This document shows positions 57,278 to 64,000 of a DNA stretch of 64,000 bases, piece after piece. The translations under genes were made by a program, and so were the position numbers. Under the pieces are notes generated by a model, which was not told the DNA's origin, ran no database searches, and saw nothing but the letters and a program-made list of their open reading frames with translations. This DNA comes from Streptomyces sp. NBC_00247. GTDB taxonomy: Bacteria > Actinomycetota > Actinomycetes > Streptomycetales > Streptomycetaceae. The DNA is taken from contig NZ_CP108093.1 in NCBI RefSeq assembly GCF_036188265.1, forward strand, positions 3,988,001 to 4,052,000. The letters run 5' to 3'. Numbering within the stretch: position 1 is the stretch's first letter; each line of letters opens with the position of its first letter.

Positions 57278-59050
57278 ATGAGACCCGACCTGCAACTCCG
57301 CGTCGCCACCCCCGAGGATCTCGACTGGATCCACGAGCTGCGCCACCGGGTGTACGCGCAGGAGCTCGGTCAGCACGCGCCGAACTCCGCCGGGCGGCTC
57401 CGGGACGGCCTCGACGGCGACAACGTCTACCTGGTCGCCGCGCGGGGGGAGGACCGTGCGGGGTTCGTCAGCCTGACCCCGCCCTGGTCGCAGCGGTACG
57501 GGCTGGACAGGTACCTGTCCCGCGAGGAACTGCCGCTCCTGGCCGAGGAGGACCTCTTCGAGGTGCGCATCCTGACCGTCGAGCCCCGCTGGCGGTCCTC
57601 CGCAGCGGCACCGCTCCTGATGTACGCGGCGCTGCGCTGGATCGCCTCCCGCGGCGGTCGCCGGATCGTGGCGATGGGGCGCACCGAACTGCTGCCCATG
57701 TACCGGGCCGCCGGTCTGCGGCCCCTCGGGCACACCGTCCGCTGCGGGGCGGTGACCTTCGAGGTGCTGACCGGCAGCGTGGCCGAGCTGACGAAGGTCA
57801 CGATGGACCGCCGCCGCGCGGCGGTGGAGCGGCTGCGGACCCAGGTGGACTGGCGGCTCGACGTTCCGTTCGCTCCCCGGCCGGACGGCTGCGAGCACGG
57901 CGGTGTCTCGTTCACCGCATTGGGCACGGACTTCGCCGGCCTGGGGCGCCGGCACCAGGTGGTCGCGGCGGACGTGCTGGACGCCTGGTTCGCGCCCGCC
58001 CCCGGAGTACGGGCCGCACTCGCGGACGATCCGGAGTGGGCCGCCCGGACCTCACCTCCGACCGGCGCGGAAGGGATGCTGGCCAAGATCGCCACGGCGC
58101 GCGCGCTGCCCGTCGAGACGCTCGTACCCGGCGCCGGTTCGTCCGATCTCATCTTCAGGGCCTTCACCCACTGGCTGACCCCGCAAAGCAGGGTGCTTCT
58201 CCTGGACCCCGGTTACGGCGAATACGCCCACGTCACGGAGCGGGTGATCGGCTGTCGGGTGGACCGCTTCCAGCTGCGTCGCGAGGACGGCTGGCGCGTG
58301 GACACGGCCGAGCTGGCCGCCGCCGTCGAGGACGGGCGGTACGACCTCGTCGTGGTGGTCAACCCGAACAACCCGACCGGGCGCCACGCACCCGCGGACG
58401 CACTGCGCTCCCTGATCGCCGCCGCGCCGGCCGGTACCCGCTGGTGGATCGACGAGGCGTACCTGGGCTACGTCGGCATGGGCGAATCGCTCGCCGGCCT
58501 CGCCGCGGCCGACCCGCGCGTGGTGGTCTGCAGCTCCCTCTCCAAGATGTACGCGCTGTCCGGCATGCGGGCCGCGTACCTGGTGGCCGAGGCGACCACC
58601 GCGTCGGAGCTGCGTCGCCGCACACCGCCGTGGTCGGTGAGCCTTCCCGCCCAGCTCGCCGCGGTGGCGGCGCTGGGAGACCCGGCGTACTACGCGTCCC
58701 GCTGGCTCCGCACCCACGAACTGCGGCAGCGACTGGCCGCCGACCTCGCCGCGCTCGACGGGGCCGTGGAGGAGTCCGTGGCCAACTGGCTCACCCTGAC
58801 ACTGCCCTCCGAGGGGCCGAGCGCCGCGCTACTGGTGCGGGAATGCCGTCGGAGCGACGTCTACCTCCGCGACCTCTCACCCATGTCGCCCGAGTACCGG
58901 GGGCGCACGGTGCGCGTCGCGGTCAAGGGCACGGCCGAGAACGCGCGCATCGTGGCGGCGGTGCGGGACGCTCTGGACGCGCTGCGGCCGGGCCCGGCCC
59001 CGTCCTCTCCGGCGGCCGGAGGCATCCCCGTTTCCGTACCCGCCCGATGA
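57278..59050 (+). CDS. GNAT acyltransferase fused to a class I/II PLP aminotransferase
   Basis: The 590-aa protein has a GNAT domain at about residues 1-185 (RVATPEDLDWIHELRHRVYA, then VRILTVEPRWRSSAAAPLLM and RIVAMGRTELLPMYRAAGL). A fold-type I aminotransferase follows at about 200-575, with VVVNPNNPTGRHAP near residue 361 and the PLP lysine in VVCSSLSKMYALSGMRAAYL near 422. It most resembles histidinol-phosphate aminotransferase or CobD-like enzymes. ATG 57278 has AGAGG 5 nt upstream. Its TGA overlaps the ATG of the CdsA-like gene, so the two are coupled. The joint pathway is unknown. Confidence 0.87.
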   Translation: MRPDLQLRVATPEDLDWIHELRHRVYAQELGQHAPNSAGRLRDGLDGDNVYLVAARGEDRAGFVSLTPPWSQRYGLDRYLSREELPLLAEEDLFEVRILTVEPRWRSSAAAPLLMYAALRWIASRGGRRIVAMGRTELLPMYRAAGLRPLGHTVRCGAVTFEVLTGSVAELTKVTMDRRRAAVERLRTQVDWRLDVPFAPRPDGCEHGGVSFTALGTDFAGLGRRHQVVAADVLDAWFAPAPGVRAALADDPEWAARTSPPTGAEGMLAKIATARALPVETLVPGAGSSDLIFRAFTHWLTPQSRVLLLDPGYGEYAHVTERVIGCRVDRFQLRREDGWRVDTAELAAAVEDGRYDLVVVVNPNNPTGRHAPADALRSLIAAAPAGTRWWIDEAYLGYVGMGESLAGLAAADPRVVVCSSLSKMYALSGMRAAYLVAEATTASELRRRTPPWSVSLPAQLAAVAALGDPAYYASRWLRTHELRQRLAADLAALDGAVEESVANWLTLTLPSEGPSAALLVRECRRSDVYLRDLSPMSPEYRGRTVRVAVKGTAENARIVAAVRDALDALRPGPAPSSPAAGGIPVSVPAR

Positions 59051-59850
59051 TCACGGTTGCTTCGCTGGCGCCCTGCCTCGGTGGGGCGCTCGTGGCCGGG
59101 GGTGTCGCGGCGGCCGTCTCCCGGCGGCGGGAACTGATGACCAGGTGGTGCGCCTGGGCGGTCGGAGTGCCCCTGGTCACCGGGGCGTTCTGGTGGGGCC
59201 CTTTGGGCATCGCGACGTTGGCGGTCCTGGTCGGCGTGATCGCGGTGGTGGAGTACGGCGGGCTGCTGCGGATGCCCCGGGTGGACAGGGTGGTCCTCGC
59301 GGCGTCGGTGACGGGCGTGGTGCTGACCGGTCTGCTGGCCCCGGGGCAGGAACCGCGCGCGCTGGCGGTCGGGGCGCTCGCGCTGGCATCGGTGCCGCTC
59401 CTGGCGGGCGACGCGGACCACGGTCCGCGTCGGCTCGGAGCCGGCCTGCTCGGTCTGGCCTGGCTCGGTGTCCTGGCCGCTCTGGTACCGCTCGGCGCGC
59501 GTGCGCTCGCGCTCTTCATGGCGGTATCGGTCGCCGACATCGTGGCGTACTTCGCGGGTCGGGCGCTGGGCGGGCCCAAGCTGTCGCCGCTGTCACCGGC
59601 CAAGCGGTGGAGCGGCACCCTGGCGGGCGCCGCCACCGGCCTCGCCGTACTCGCCGTGCTGTCCGCGCTGAGCCTGCCGATGGCGGTCGCGGCGGCGGTC
59701 GGCGGCCCGGCGGGCGACCTGCTCGAATCGATGGTCAAGAGAGGGGCTCGGGTCAAGGACGCCGGGCGGTGGCTCGCCGGGTCCGGGGGGTTGCTGGACC
59801 GGATCGACTCGCTGCTCTTCGCGCTGGCCGTCCTGCTCGTCCTGAGCTGA
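59047..59850 (+). CDS. CdsA-like phosphatidate cytidylyltransferase
   Basis: The 267-aa membrane protein has several hydrophobic segments and the family signature near residues 180-260: LGGPKLSPLSPAKRWSGTLA, then PAGDLLESMVKRGARVKDAG and GLLDRIDSLLFALAVLLVLS. CdsA enzymes make CDP-diacylglycerol from phosphatidate and CTP. It starts in an ATGA overlap with the GNAT-aminotransferase gene, which suggests a dedicated lipid or isoprenoid-phosphate substrate rather than the housekeeping role. The aminotransferase might supply an amino group for the same product; that is inference only. Confidence 0.88.
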   Translation: MITVASLAPCLGGALVAGGVAAAVSRRRELMTRWCAWAVGVPLVTGAFWWGPLGIATLAVLVGVIAVVEYGGLLRMPRVDRVVLAASVTGVVLTGLLAPGQEPRALAVGALALASVPLLAGDADHGPRRLGAGLLGLAWLGVLAALVPLGARALALFMAVSVADIVAYFAGRALGGPKLSPLSPAKRWSGTLAGAATGLAVLAVLSALSLPMAVAAAVGGPAGDLLESMVKRGARVKDAGRWLAGSGGLLDRIDSLLFALAVLLVLS

Positions 59851-59889
59851 GCCCGGAGGGTGATCGCGCCGCTCCCGGGGCCGTCCCGG

Positions 59890-61032
59890 TCAGGCGCCCC
59901 GTACGGCCCGCACCACCGCGTCCACCAGGGGCGTGTTCTCCGGCGCCTCGCCGCCCGGGTAGGCGTACCGGCGGCGGGTGTAGCCGTAGGCGATGCCCTG
60001 CTCCGGGTCGGCGAACGCCTGCGAACCGGCCGCGCCGGAGTGCCCGAACGACCCCTCGCTCAAGGCGGGGTACTGCCCCGACGAACGGCGGAAGCCCAGG
60101 CCGAAGACGTCCTCCGCGCCGGTCACCAGGTCGGTGCCGGGCCAGGAGAGGCGCGCGAACCCGGCCGCGGTGGCCGGTGTCAGCAGCGGGGCCGCGCCGT
60201 CCGTCCCGGAGACGGCCGCCGCGTACATCCCGGCGAGCCCGCGCGCGGAGCCCACACCCCCGGCCGAGGCCGATCCCCGGGCGCGCACCACCGGGATGTT
60301 GGCCCACACGGCCAGGTCCGTCGGCAGGTTGAACGCGGCGGCGAACACGCCCTCGGGGTCCGGCGGGAAGGCGGTCAGGGTCCTTGCCTGCTCCGGGGTC
60401 GGCGCCATCGGCCGTACGGGCACGAAACGGGGTTCGAGCGCCTCGGGCAGGCCGAGGTAGAGATCCAGTCCGTACGGGGTCCGGACACGCTCCTCGTACA
60501 GCTCCTGGATCGACCGGCCGGTGGCCCGCCGCACCACCTCGCCGGTCAACGCGCCGATCACCACGGCGTGGTAGCCGTAGGCCGTACCCGGCTCCCAGAG
60601 CGGCTTCTGCCGCACGAGCCGTTCGGCGACCAGCCGGTCGTCGGCCAACTCCTCGTCGGTGAACCGGGGGTCGGCGCCGACCAGCCCACTGCGGTGCGCG
60701 AGCAGCTCGCGAAGGGTCAGCGTTTCCGTGCCGGAGGCCGCGAACTCCGGCCAGTACGAAGCCACCGCGCGGTCCAGATCGAGCGTGCCGTCCTGCACCA
60801 GCAGCGCCACGACCAGGTGCGCGGCCCCCTTGGTGGAGGAGAAGACGGGGAGCAGCGAGGTCGCCTCGATGCCCTCGCCCGCCCACAGGTCCACCACCGT
60901 CCGGCCGTGCAGGCGTACCGAGAGCTGGGAGCCTGGTTCGGTGGTGTCCTCGGCGAGGACCGTCGCGAAGGCGTCGCGCACACCCTCGAAGCCGGGTGTG
61001 ACGGTGCCGTGCACGGTGATGTCGTACGTCAT
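59890..61032 (-). CDS. Serine hydrolase (class C beta-lactamase-like / family VIII esterase)
   Basis: The 380-aa protein has the active-site SxxK in LPVFSSTKGAAHLVVALLVQ near residue 67, a Tyr motif in TAYGYHAVVIGALTGEVVR, and a late Gly-His segment in SFGHSGAAGSQAFADPEQGI. This matches EstB-type carboxylesterases and class C beta-lactamase relatives. No signal peptide is evident, so it is probably a cytoplasmic esterase rather than a beta-lactamase. It is convergent with the cdsA-like gene, 39 bp apart. Confidence 0.88.
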   Translation of the reverse strand: MTYDITVHGTVTPGFEGVRDAFATVLAEDTTEPGSQLSVRLHGRTVVDLWAGEGIEATSLLPVFSSTKGAAHLVVALLVQDGTLDLDRAVASYWPEFAASGTETLTLRELLAHRSGLVGADPRFTDEELADDRLVAERLVRQKPLWEPGTAYGYHAVVIGALTGEVVRRATGRSIQELYEERVRTPYGLDLYLGLPEALEPRFVPVRPMAPTPEQARTLTAFPPDPEGVFAAAFNLPTDLAVWANIPVVRARGSASAGGVGSARGLAGMYAAAVSGTDGAAPLLTPATAAGFARLSWPGTDLVTGAEDVFGLGFRRSSGQYPALSEGSFGHSGAAGSQAFADPEQGIAYGYTRRRYAYPGGEAPENTPLVDAVVRAVRGA

Positions 61033-61126
61033 GCGGCGGTCCCCTGACGTCGGAACGGATACCGGCCCTTTCGGGGCGGGACGCTTTCAGGTCCTGCCAA
61101 CCCCCCTTCAGGGCGCGGGTATTCCC

Positions 61127-62086
61127 TCAGGGTTCGCGCTTCTCGGCTGCGGCGCCCCGTCCGATGATCTCCCTGGCGAGCGCGCCGAGTCGGGGCAGCG
61201 CGGGGTGTCCGGGGCCGTCGCGGCGGGCGAGCAGGACGGGCAGCGGCGGGGCGTCCGCGAGCCGGACGTAGACGACTCCGGAGTGCGGGTGCATGTCGGC
61301 GGTGGACGCGGCCGAGACGCCCGAGCCGCGTCCTGCGGCGATGGCGGTGAGCCAGTCGTCGGTGTTGGCGACGGTGACCGTGGCGGTGGGGCGTGCGTCC
61401 GGGGGCCAGAGGCCCAGTGTGGTGGAGCCGGAAACCGGGTTCAGGACCACCGGCCCGTCCGCCAGGTCGGCGAGCGTCAGCGTGGCACGACCGGCATGGG
61501 GACCGTCCGCCGTGACCGCCGCGACCCTTGGCTCGGTGAACAGCACCTCGGTGACCAGCCCCGGCGCCTCCACCGGGCCGCGCAGCAGCGCCGCGTCCAC
61601 CTCACCCCGGGCGAGCCCGGCCGTACGGTCGTCGATGCGGAGCAGCTCCAGCGGGGTCTGCGGGTACCGCGCCTGCCAGGTGCGCAGCAGCGGAGTCGTG
61701 TACGGGCCGAACGCCGACCAGGCGTGCCCGAGCCGCAGGGGGCGCCGCTGCGGGCGCCCGGGGTCCGTCGCGTCGTCGAAGGCGCTGACCGCGAGCGCCG
61801 CCCGGTCCCGGAAGGCGACGCCCTCCGGGGTGAGGGCCAGGTGATGGGTGGAACGGTCGACGAGCCGGGTGCCGAGATGGGCCTCCAACGCGGCGAGGGT
61901 GCGGGAGACGGCGGGCTGGGTGAGGCCGAGGCGGGCGGCGGCCCGGGTGACGTTGCGCTCGTCGGCGATGGCGAGGAAGGCCCGCAGGTGCCGCAGCTCG
62001 ATCGCGTGCCTGGTGGCGCCGCCGCCGGTACCGCCGGCGGGTCGCGGGCCGTCTCCGTGCCCGTGTCCGTGCTCTCCGGTGCTCAT
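61127..62086 (-). CDS. LysR-family transcriptional regulator
   Basis: The 319-aa protein has, after a His/Gly-rich N-terminus (MSTGEHGHGHGDGPRPAGG), a LysR helix-turn-helix (IELRHLRAFLAIADERNVTR, then AAARLGLTQPAVSRTLAALE) and a substrate-binding domain (RLGHAWSAFGPYTTPLLRTW and later VNPVSGSTT-like segments). ATG 62086 has no clear ribosome-binding site. It is divergent from the EamA exporter gene, its likely target. The His/Gly run before the DNA-binding domain is unusual and might bind metal. Confidence 0.9.
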   Translation of the reverse strand: MSTGEHGHGHGDGPRPAGGTGGGATRHAIELRHLRAFLAIADERNVTRAAARLGLTQPAVSRTLAALEAHLGTRLVDRSTHHLALTPEGVAFRDRAALAVSAFDDATDPGRPQRRPLRLGHAWSAFGPYTTPLLRTWQARYPQTPLELLRIDDRTAGLARGEVDAALLRGPVEAPGLVTEVLFTEPRVAAVTADGPHAGRATLTLADLADGPVVLNPVSGSTTLGLWPPDARPTATVTVANTDDWLTAIAAGRGSGVSAASTADMHPHSGVVYVRLADAPPLPVLLARRDGPGHPALPRLGALAREIIGRGAAAEKREP

Positions 62087-62177
62087 GCGTGCGGAGCATA
62101 ACCGGAGCGCGCAAGGCATTTCACGCGCGGCGCGCGGCTGCCTACGGTGGGCGGGTGGGCTTCCGCGTAAAGTCTGG

Positions 62178-62200
62178 ATTGATGTTCTACGCGGTTCAAT
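62178..62200. promoter_or_regulatory. Possible LysR-box between lysR and eamA
   Basis: attga and tcaat at 62178-62182 and 62196-62200 form an inverted repeat spaced by 13 bp in an A/T-rich part of the 227-bp divergent gap. The spacing fits a LysR-type T-N11-A site. Confidence 0.45.
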
Positions 62201-62313
62201 ATGTTGTACTGGGGTGATGGGGGCGCCGACCACACCGGTCGGGCCGCTGACCGGGCCGCCGATCCGGCCACGGCCGCCCCACCCCCGTACTCGCCGATTC
62301 CGAAAGGCATCCA

Positions 62314-63315
62314 GTGAACGACCAGCGCAGCGCCGTAGAGCCGGCCGCAGCCGTCACCGTCCCCGAGGCGGTGACCGCCATCGACGGAGCCCCCGAGGCT
62401 CCCACCGGCGGTGCGCACGGCTCCGGCACCGGGCTGCCGGCCGGACGCGGCGCCGCACTCGTACCGGTCGCCCTCGTGGTCGGCGGTGTGGTCTCGGTCC
62501 AGTTCGGTTCGGCCGTCGCCGCGCTGCTGATGCCGAGGGCCGGTGCGTTCGGCGTGGTGACGCTGCGGCTGCTGGTCGCCGCCGTGGTGCTGCTCGCCGT
62601 CTGCCGCCCGAAGGTGCGCGGCTACACCCGCGCCGACTGGGGCACCGTCGTCGCGTTCGGTGTGGCGATGGGCGCGATGAACAACCTCTTCTACCAGGCG
62701 CTCGACCGCATCCCGCTCGGCATCGCGGTCACCCTGGAGGTGCTCGGCCCGCTCGCCCTCTCCGTCATCGCCTCCCGCCGCCTGATCAACTTCCTGTGGG
62801 CGGGGCTCGCCCTCGTCGGAGTGGGGCTGCTCGGCGGCGCGGGCGGGTTCGGCCGGCTCGACCTGCTGGGCGCCGGACTCGCGGTCGCGGCCGGCGTGAT
62901 GTGGGCGCTGTACATCGTGTTCAGCTCCCGCACCGGACGCCGCTTCCCGAAGGCGGACGGCCTCGCCCTCGCCATGGCCGTAGCCGCCGTCCTCTCGCTC
63001 CCCCTCGGCATCGCGGAGTCCGGCACGAAGCTGGCCGTCCCGACCACCGTCCTGCTCGGCGCCGCGGTCGCCCTGCTCAGCTCCGTACTCCCGTACACCC
63101 TGGAGATGATGGCGCTCCGTCGCCTGCCCGCCTCCACCTTCGCCGTCATGATGAGCCTCGAACCGGCCATCGCCTCGCTGGCGGGCTTCCTCATCCTGGA
63201 CCAGGCCCTCTCCACCACGGACGCCCTCGCCATCGCACTGGTCATCGGCGCGAGCGTCGGGGCGGTACGGGGGCAGGCCGGCGGGGGGCGGAAGAAGAAG
63301 CGGCGGGAGGCGTAG
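62314..63315 (+). CDS. EamA-family (DMT) exporter, RhtA-like
   Basis: The 333-aa protein has about ten membrane segments and two EamA repeats (AVAALLMPRAGAFGVVTLRL, then MGAMNNLFYQALDRIPLGIA, and YTLEMMALRRLPASTFAVMM, SLEPAIASLAGFLILDQALS). It is close to the RhtA threonine/homoserine exporter group. GTG 62314 has AAAGG upstream. The N-terminal 45 residues are hydrophilic and Ala/Pro/Thr-rich. The divergent LysR probably controls it. The exported solute is probably an amino acid but is unproven. Confidence 0.9.
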   Translation: MNDQRSAVEPAAAVTVPEAVTAIDGAPEAPTGGAHGSGTGLPAGRGAALVPVALVVGGVVSVQFGSAVAALLMPRAGAFGVVTLRLLVAAVVLLAVCRPKVRGYTRADWGTVVAFGVAMGAMNNLFYQALDRIPLGIAVTLEVLGPLALSVIASRRLINFLWAGLALVGVGLLGGAGGFGRLDLLGAGLAVAAGVMWALYIVFSSRTGRRFPKADGLALAMAVAAVLSLPLGIAESGTKLAVPTTVLLGAAVALLSSVLPYTLEMMALRRLPASTFAVMMSLEPAIASLAGFLILDQALSTTDALAIALVIGASVGAVRGQAGGGRKKKRREA

Positions 63316-63449
63316 GCCCCTCGGCGAGGAGCGGAACGGGCCGGGCGTCCCGGGGTGCGGTCAGACCCCCTGGGGCGCCCTCGCGCTTTCCTCGGTGGCG
63401 CGTACATGTGACGATCCCCGCGCCGATGGTCGGGAGCGAGGGGGACGGC

Positions 63450-63718
63450 ATGGGATACCGAGAGCGGGACGAGTCCGTGTTCGAGACGATCGGACGGGAT
63501 CCGCCCGACGGGTTCGACCCCGTGCTCCGCCCGCCCGGCGGGAATTGTCGGACACGGCCTACGGGGAACTGATCGACAACCCGCCGGCCCGTGAGTTCCG
63601 TACCGTGCCCGGCGAAGTCCACACCATCCAGGTGAGCCTGGCCGTCGGCGACCTCGGCTTCGAGGAACTCGCCGAGGCTTCGACCGAGGACCCGGAGGGC
63701 GTTCTCCGGACGCTCTGA
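63450..63718 (+). pseudogene. Small gene interrupted by a MITE end
   Basis: The frame at 63450 begins MGYRERDESVFETIGRDPPD and reaches a MITE terminal fragment at 63527. After it, a different frame reads YGELIDNPPAREFRTVPGEV, then HTIQVSLAVGDLGFEELAEA to a stop at 63718. The two halves look like one protein broken by the insertion and partial loss of the element. I do not know the family. Read-through of the first frame gives only a short false tail. Confidence 0.55.
63527..63559. mobile_element. Solitary MITE end
   Basis: These 33 bp match the reverse complement of the left end of the MITE at 32258 with one mismatch (ending gaattgtcggacacggcc), followed by TA at 63560-63561. The other end is absent, so this is a deleted relic of the same element family. 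Confidence 0.75.
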
Positions 63719-63782
63719 GCACCCCTTGTGACCGCACTCCCACATGGCTGAACGTAGATGGCCCGTCCGTATGCTCTCGGCC

Positions 63783-64000
63783 ATGAAACTCTTCCGGTCG
63801 CGGCGCCGAGGCGATGACGAAACTATGGCGGAAACCCCCATGGCCGAGGCCAAAGCCCTCTACCAGAAGGGGCGTTACGCCGAGTCGGAGGCCGAGGCCC
63901 GTGCCGTGGCCCGATCGCGGCCACGCGACGACGGCTATGCGGCGGGGGCGTTGCTCATCGCCGCACTCGCGACGGGCGCCCAAGGTCGCAACGCCGAGGC
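63783..64000 (+). CDS. TPR-type protein (partial)
   Basis: The frame starts MKLFRSRRRGDDETMAETPM and continues AEAKALYQKGRYAESEAEAR, a tetratricopeptide helix pair, to the end of the window. The C-terminus is missing. The basic start (KLFRSRRR) suggests a soluble protein. Internal ATG codons at 63825 and 63840 are possible starts. Confidence 0.75.
   Translation, partial: MKLFRSRRRGDDETMAETPMAEAKALYQKGRYAESEAEARAVARSRPRDDGYAAGALLIAALATGAQGRNAE

Noticed and set aside
54265..59850. An open frame of over 1,800 codons across the FAD/Fe-S gene, the aminotransferase fusion and the CdsA-like gene.
   Set aside because: Only its final part is the real cdsA-like gene. The rest is an Arg/Pro-rich alternate frame of two well-supported genes.
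59890..61032. A true beta-lactamase.
   Set aside because: The SxxK motif is present, but there is no signal peptide and the overall pattern fits cytoplasmic family VIII esterases better.
1..64000. tRNA, rRNA or other well-known structured RNA genes.
   Set aside because: No cloverleaf with the invariant T-loop and anticodon arrangement, and no rRNA segment, was seen in the gaps by eye.

Overview
This window is high-GC DNA with strong G/C bias at third codon positions, frequent GTG and TTG starts, and many TetR-type regulators. It carries Streptomyces hallmarks: a conservon operon with P450 genes, a WhiJ-like XRE/DUF397 pair, a GH12-CBM2 cellulase under a TGGGAGCGCTCCCA box, and HelR. It is best read as a Streptomyces chromosome segment that mixes housekeeping genes with accessory and decaying ones. 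No rRNA or tRNA gene was seen.

Layout. 1-9.9 kb: an LtrA-like membrane protein (cut by the window edge), a flavin monooxygenase with a divergent TetR, a coupled pair of SMR transporters, an aspartate-type aminotransferase, an ECF sigma factor coupled to a membrane partner, and an SDR with a divergent TetR. 9.9-14.2 kb: a HEAT-like protein, a DinB-like protein and a WhiJ-like XRE/DUF397 pair. The pair lies between two 90%-identical 60-bp sequences, each followed by type I-E-like CRISPR repeats; no cas gene is present. 14.2-17.3 kb: a TetR/TetX-like monooxygenase module, then a graveyard of three truncated genes. 17.4-25.2 kb: a secreted tannase-like esterase, HelR preceded by a rifamycin-associated-element-like palindrome, a methyltransferase, the cellulase and a YbjQ protein. 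25.2-31.8 kb: a frameshifted pseudogene, an NlpC/P60 cell-wall hydrolase, a divergent MerR/aldo-keto reductase pair, a TPR protein and a divergent TetR/NAD(P)-binding protein pair.

31.9-34.2 kb holds a methyltransferase gene broken by a 161-bp MITE, with a 1,475-bp IS4-family element inserted at the MITE end. 34.2-43.5 kb: a GNAT protein, a methyltransferase, an orphan Imm53 immunity protein, Streptomyces-type hypothetical genes, a TetR, secreted proteins, an SGNH hydrolase and a lipoprotein. 43.7-48.3 kb: ArsR and a divergent MFS exporter, an isochorismatase-methyltransferase fusion, and SerC. 48.4-54.0 kb: a six-gene conservon operon (cvnA-B-C-D plus two P450s) with every junction overlapping. 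54.3-64 kb: a large FAD/Fe-S oxidoreductase, a GNAT-aminotransferase fusion coupled to a CdsA-like gene, a serine hydrolase, LysR with a divergent EamA exporter, a gene broken by a lone MITE end, and the start of a TPR gene.

How it works together. Several modules look like self-contained chemical-defence units: two TetR/flavin-monooxygenase pairs, HelR with its element, the SMR pair, and ArsR/MFS. Signalling is represented by the conservon and by the sigma factor with its membrane partner. Terminator-like hairpins of 9 to 20 bp separate many transcription units. Most function calls rest on recognised motifs and family resemblance read by eye; no database search was run.
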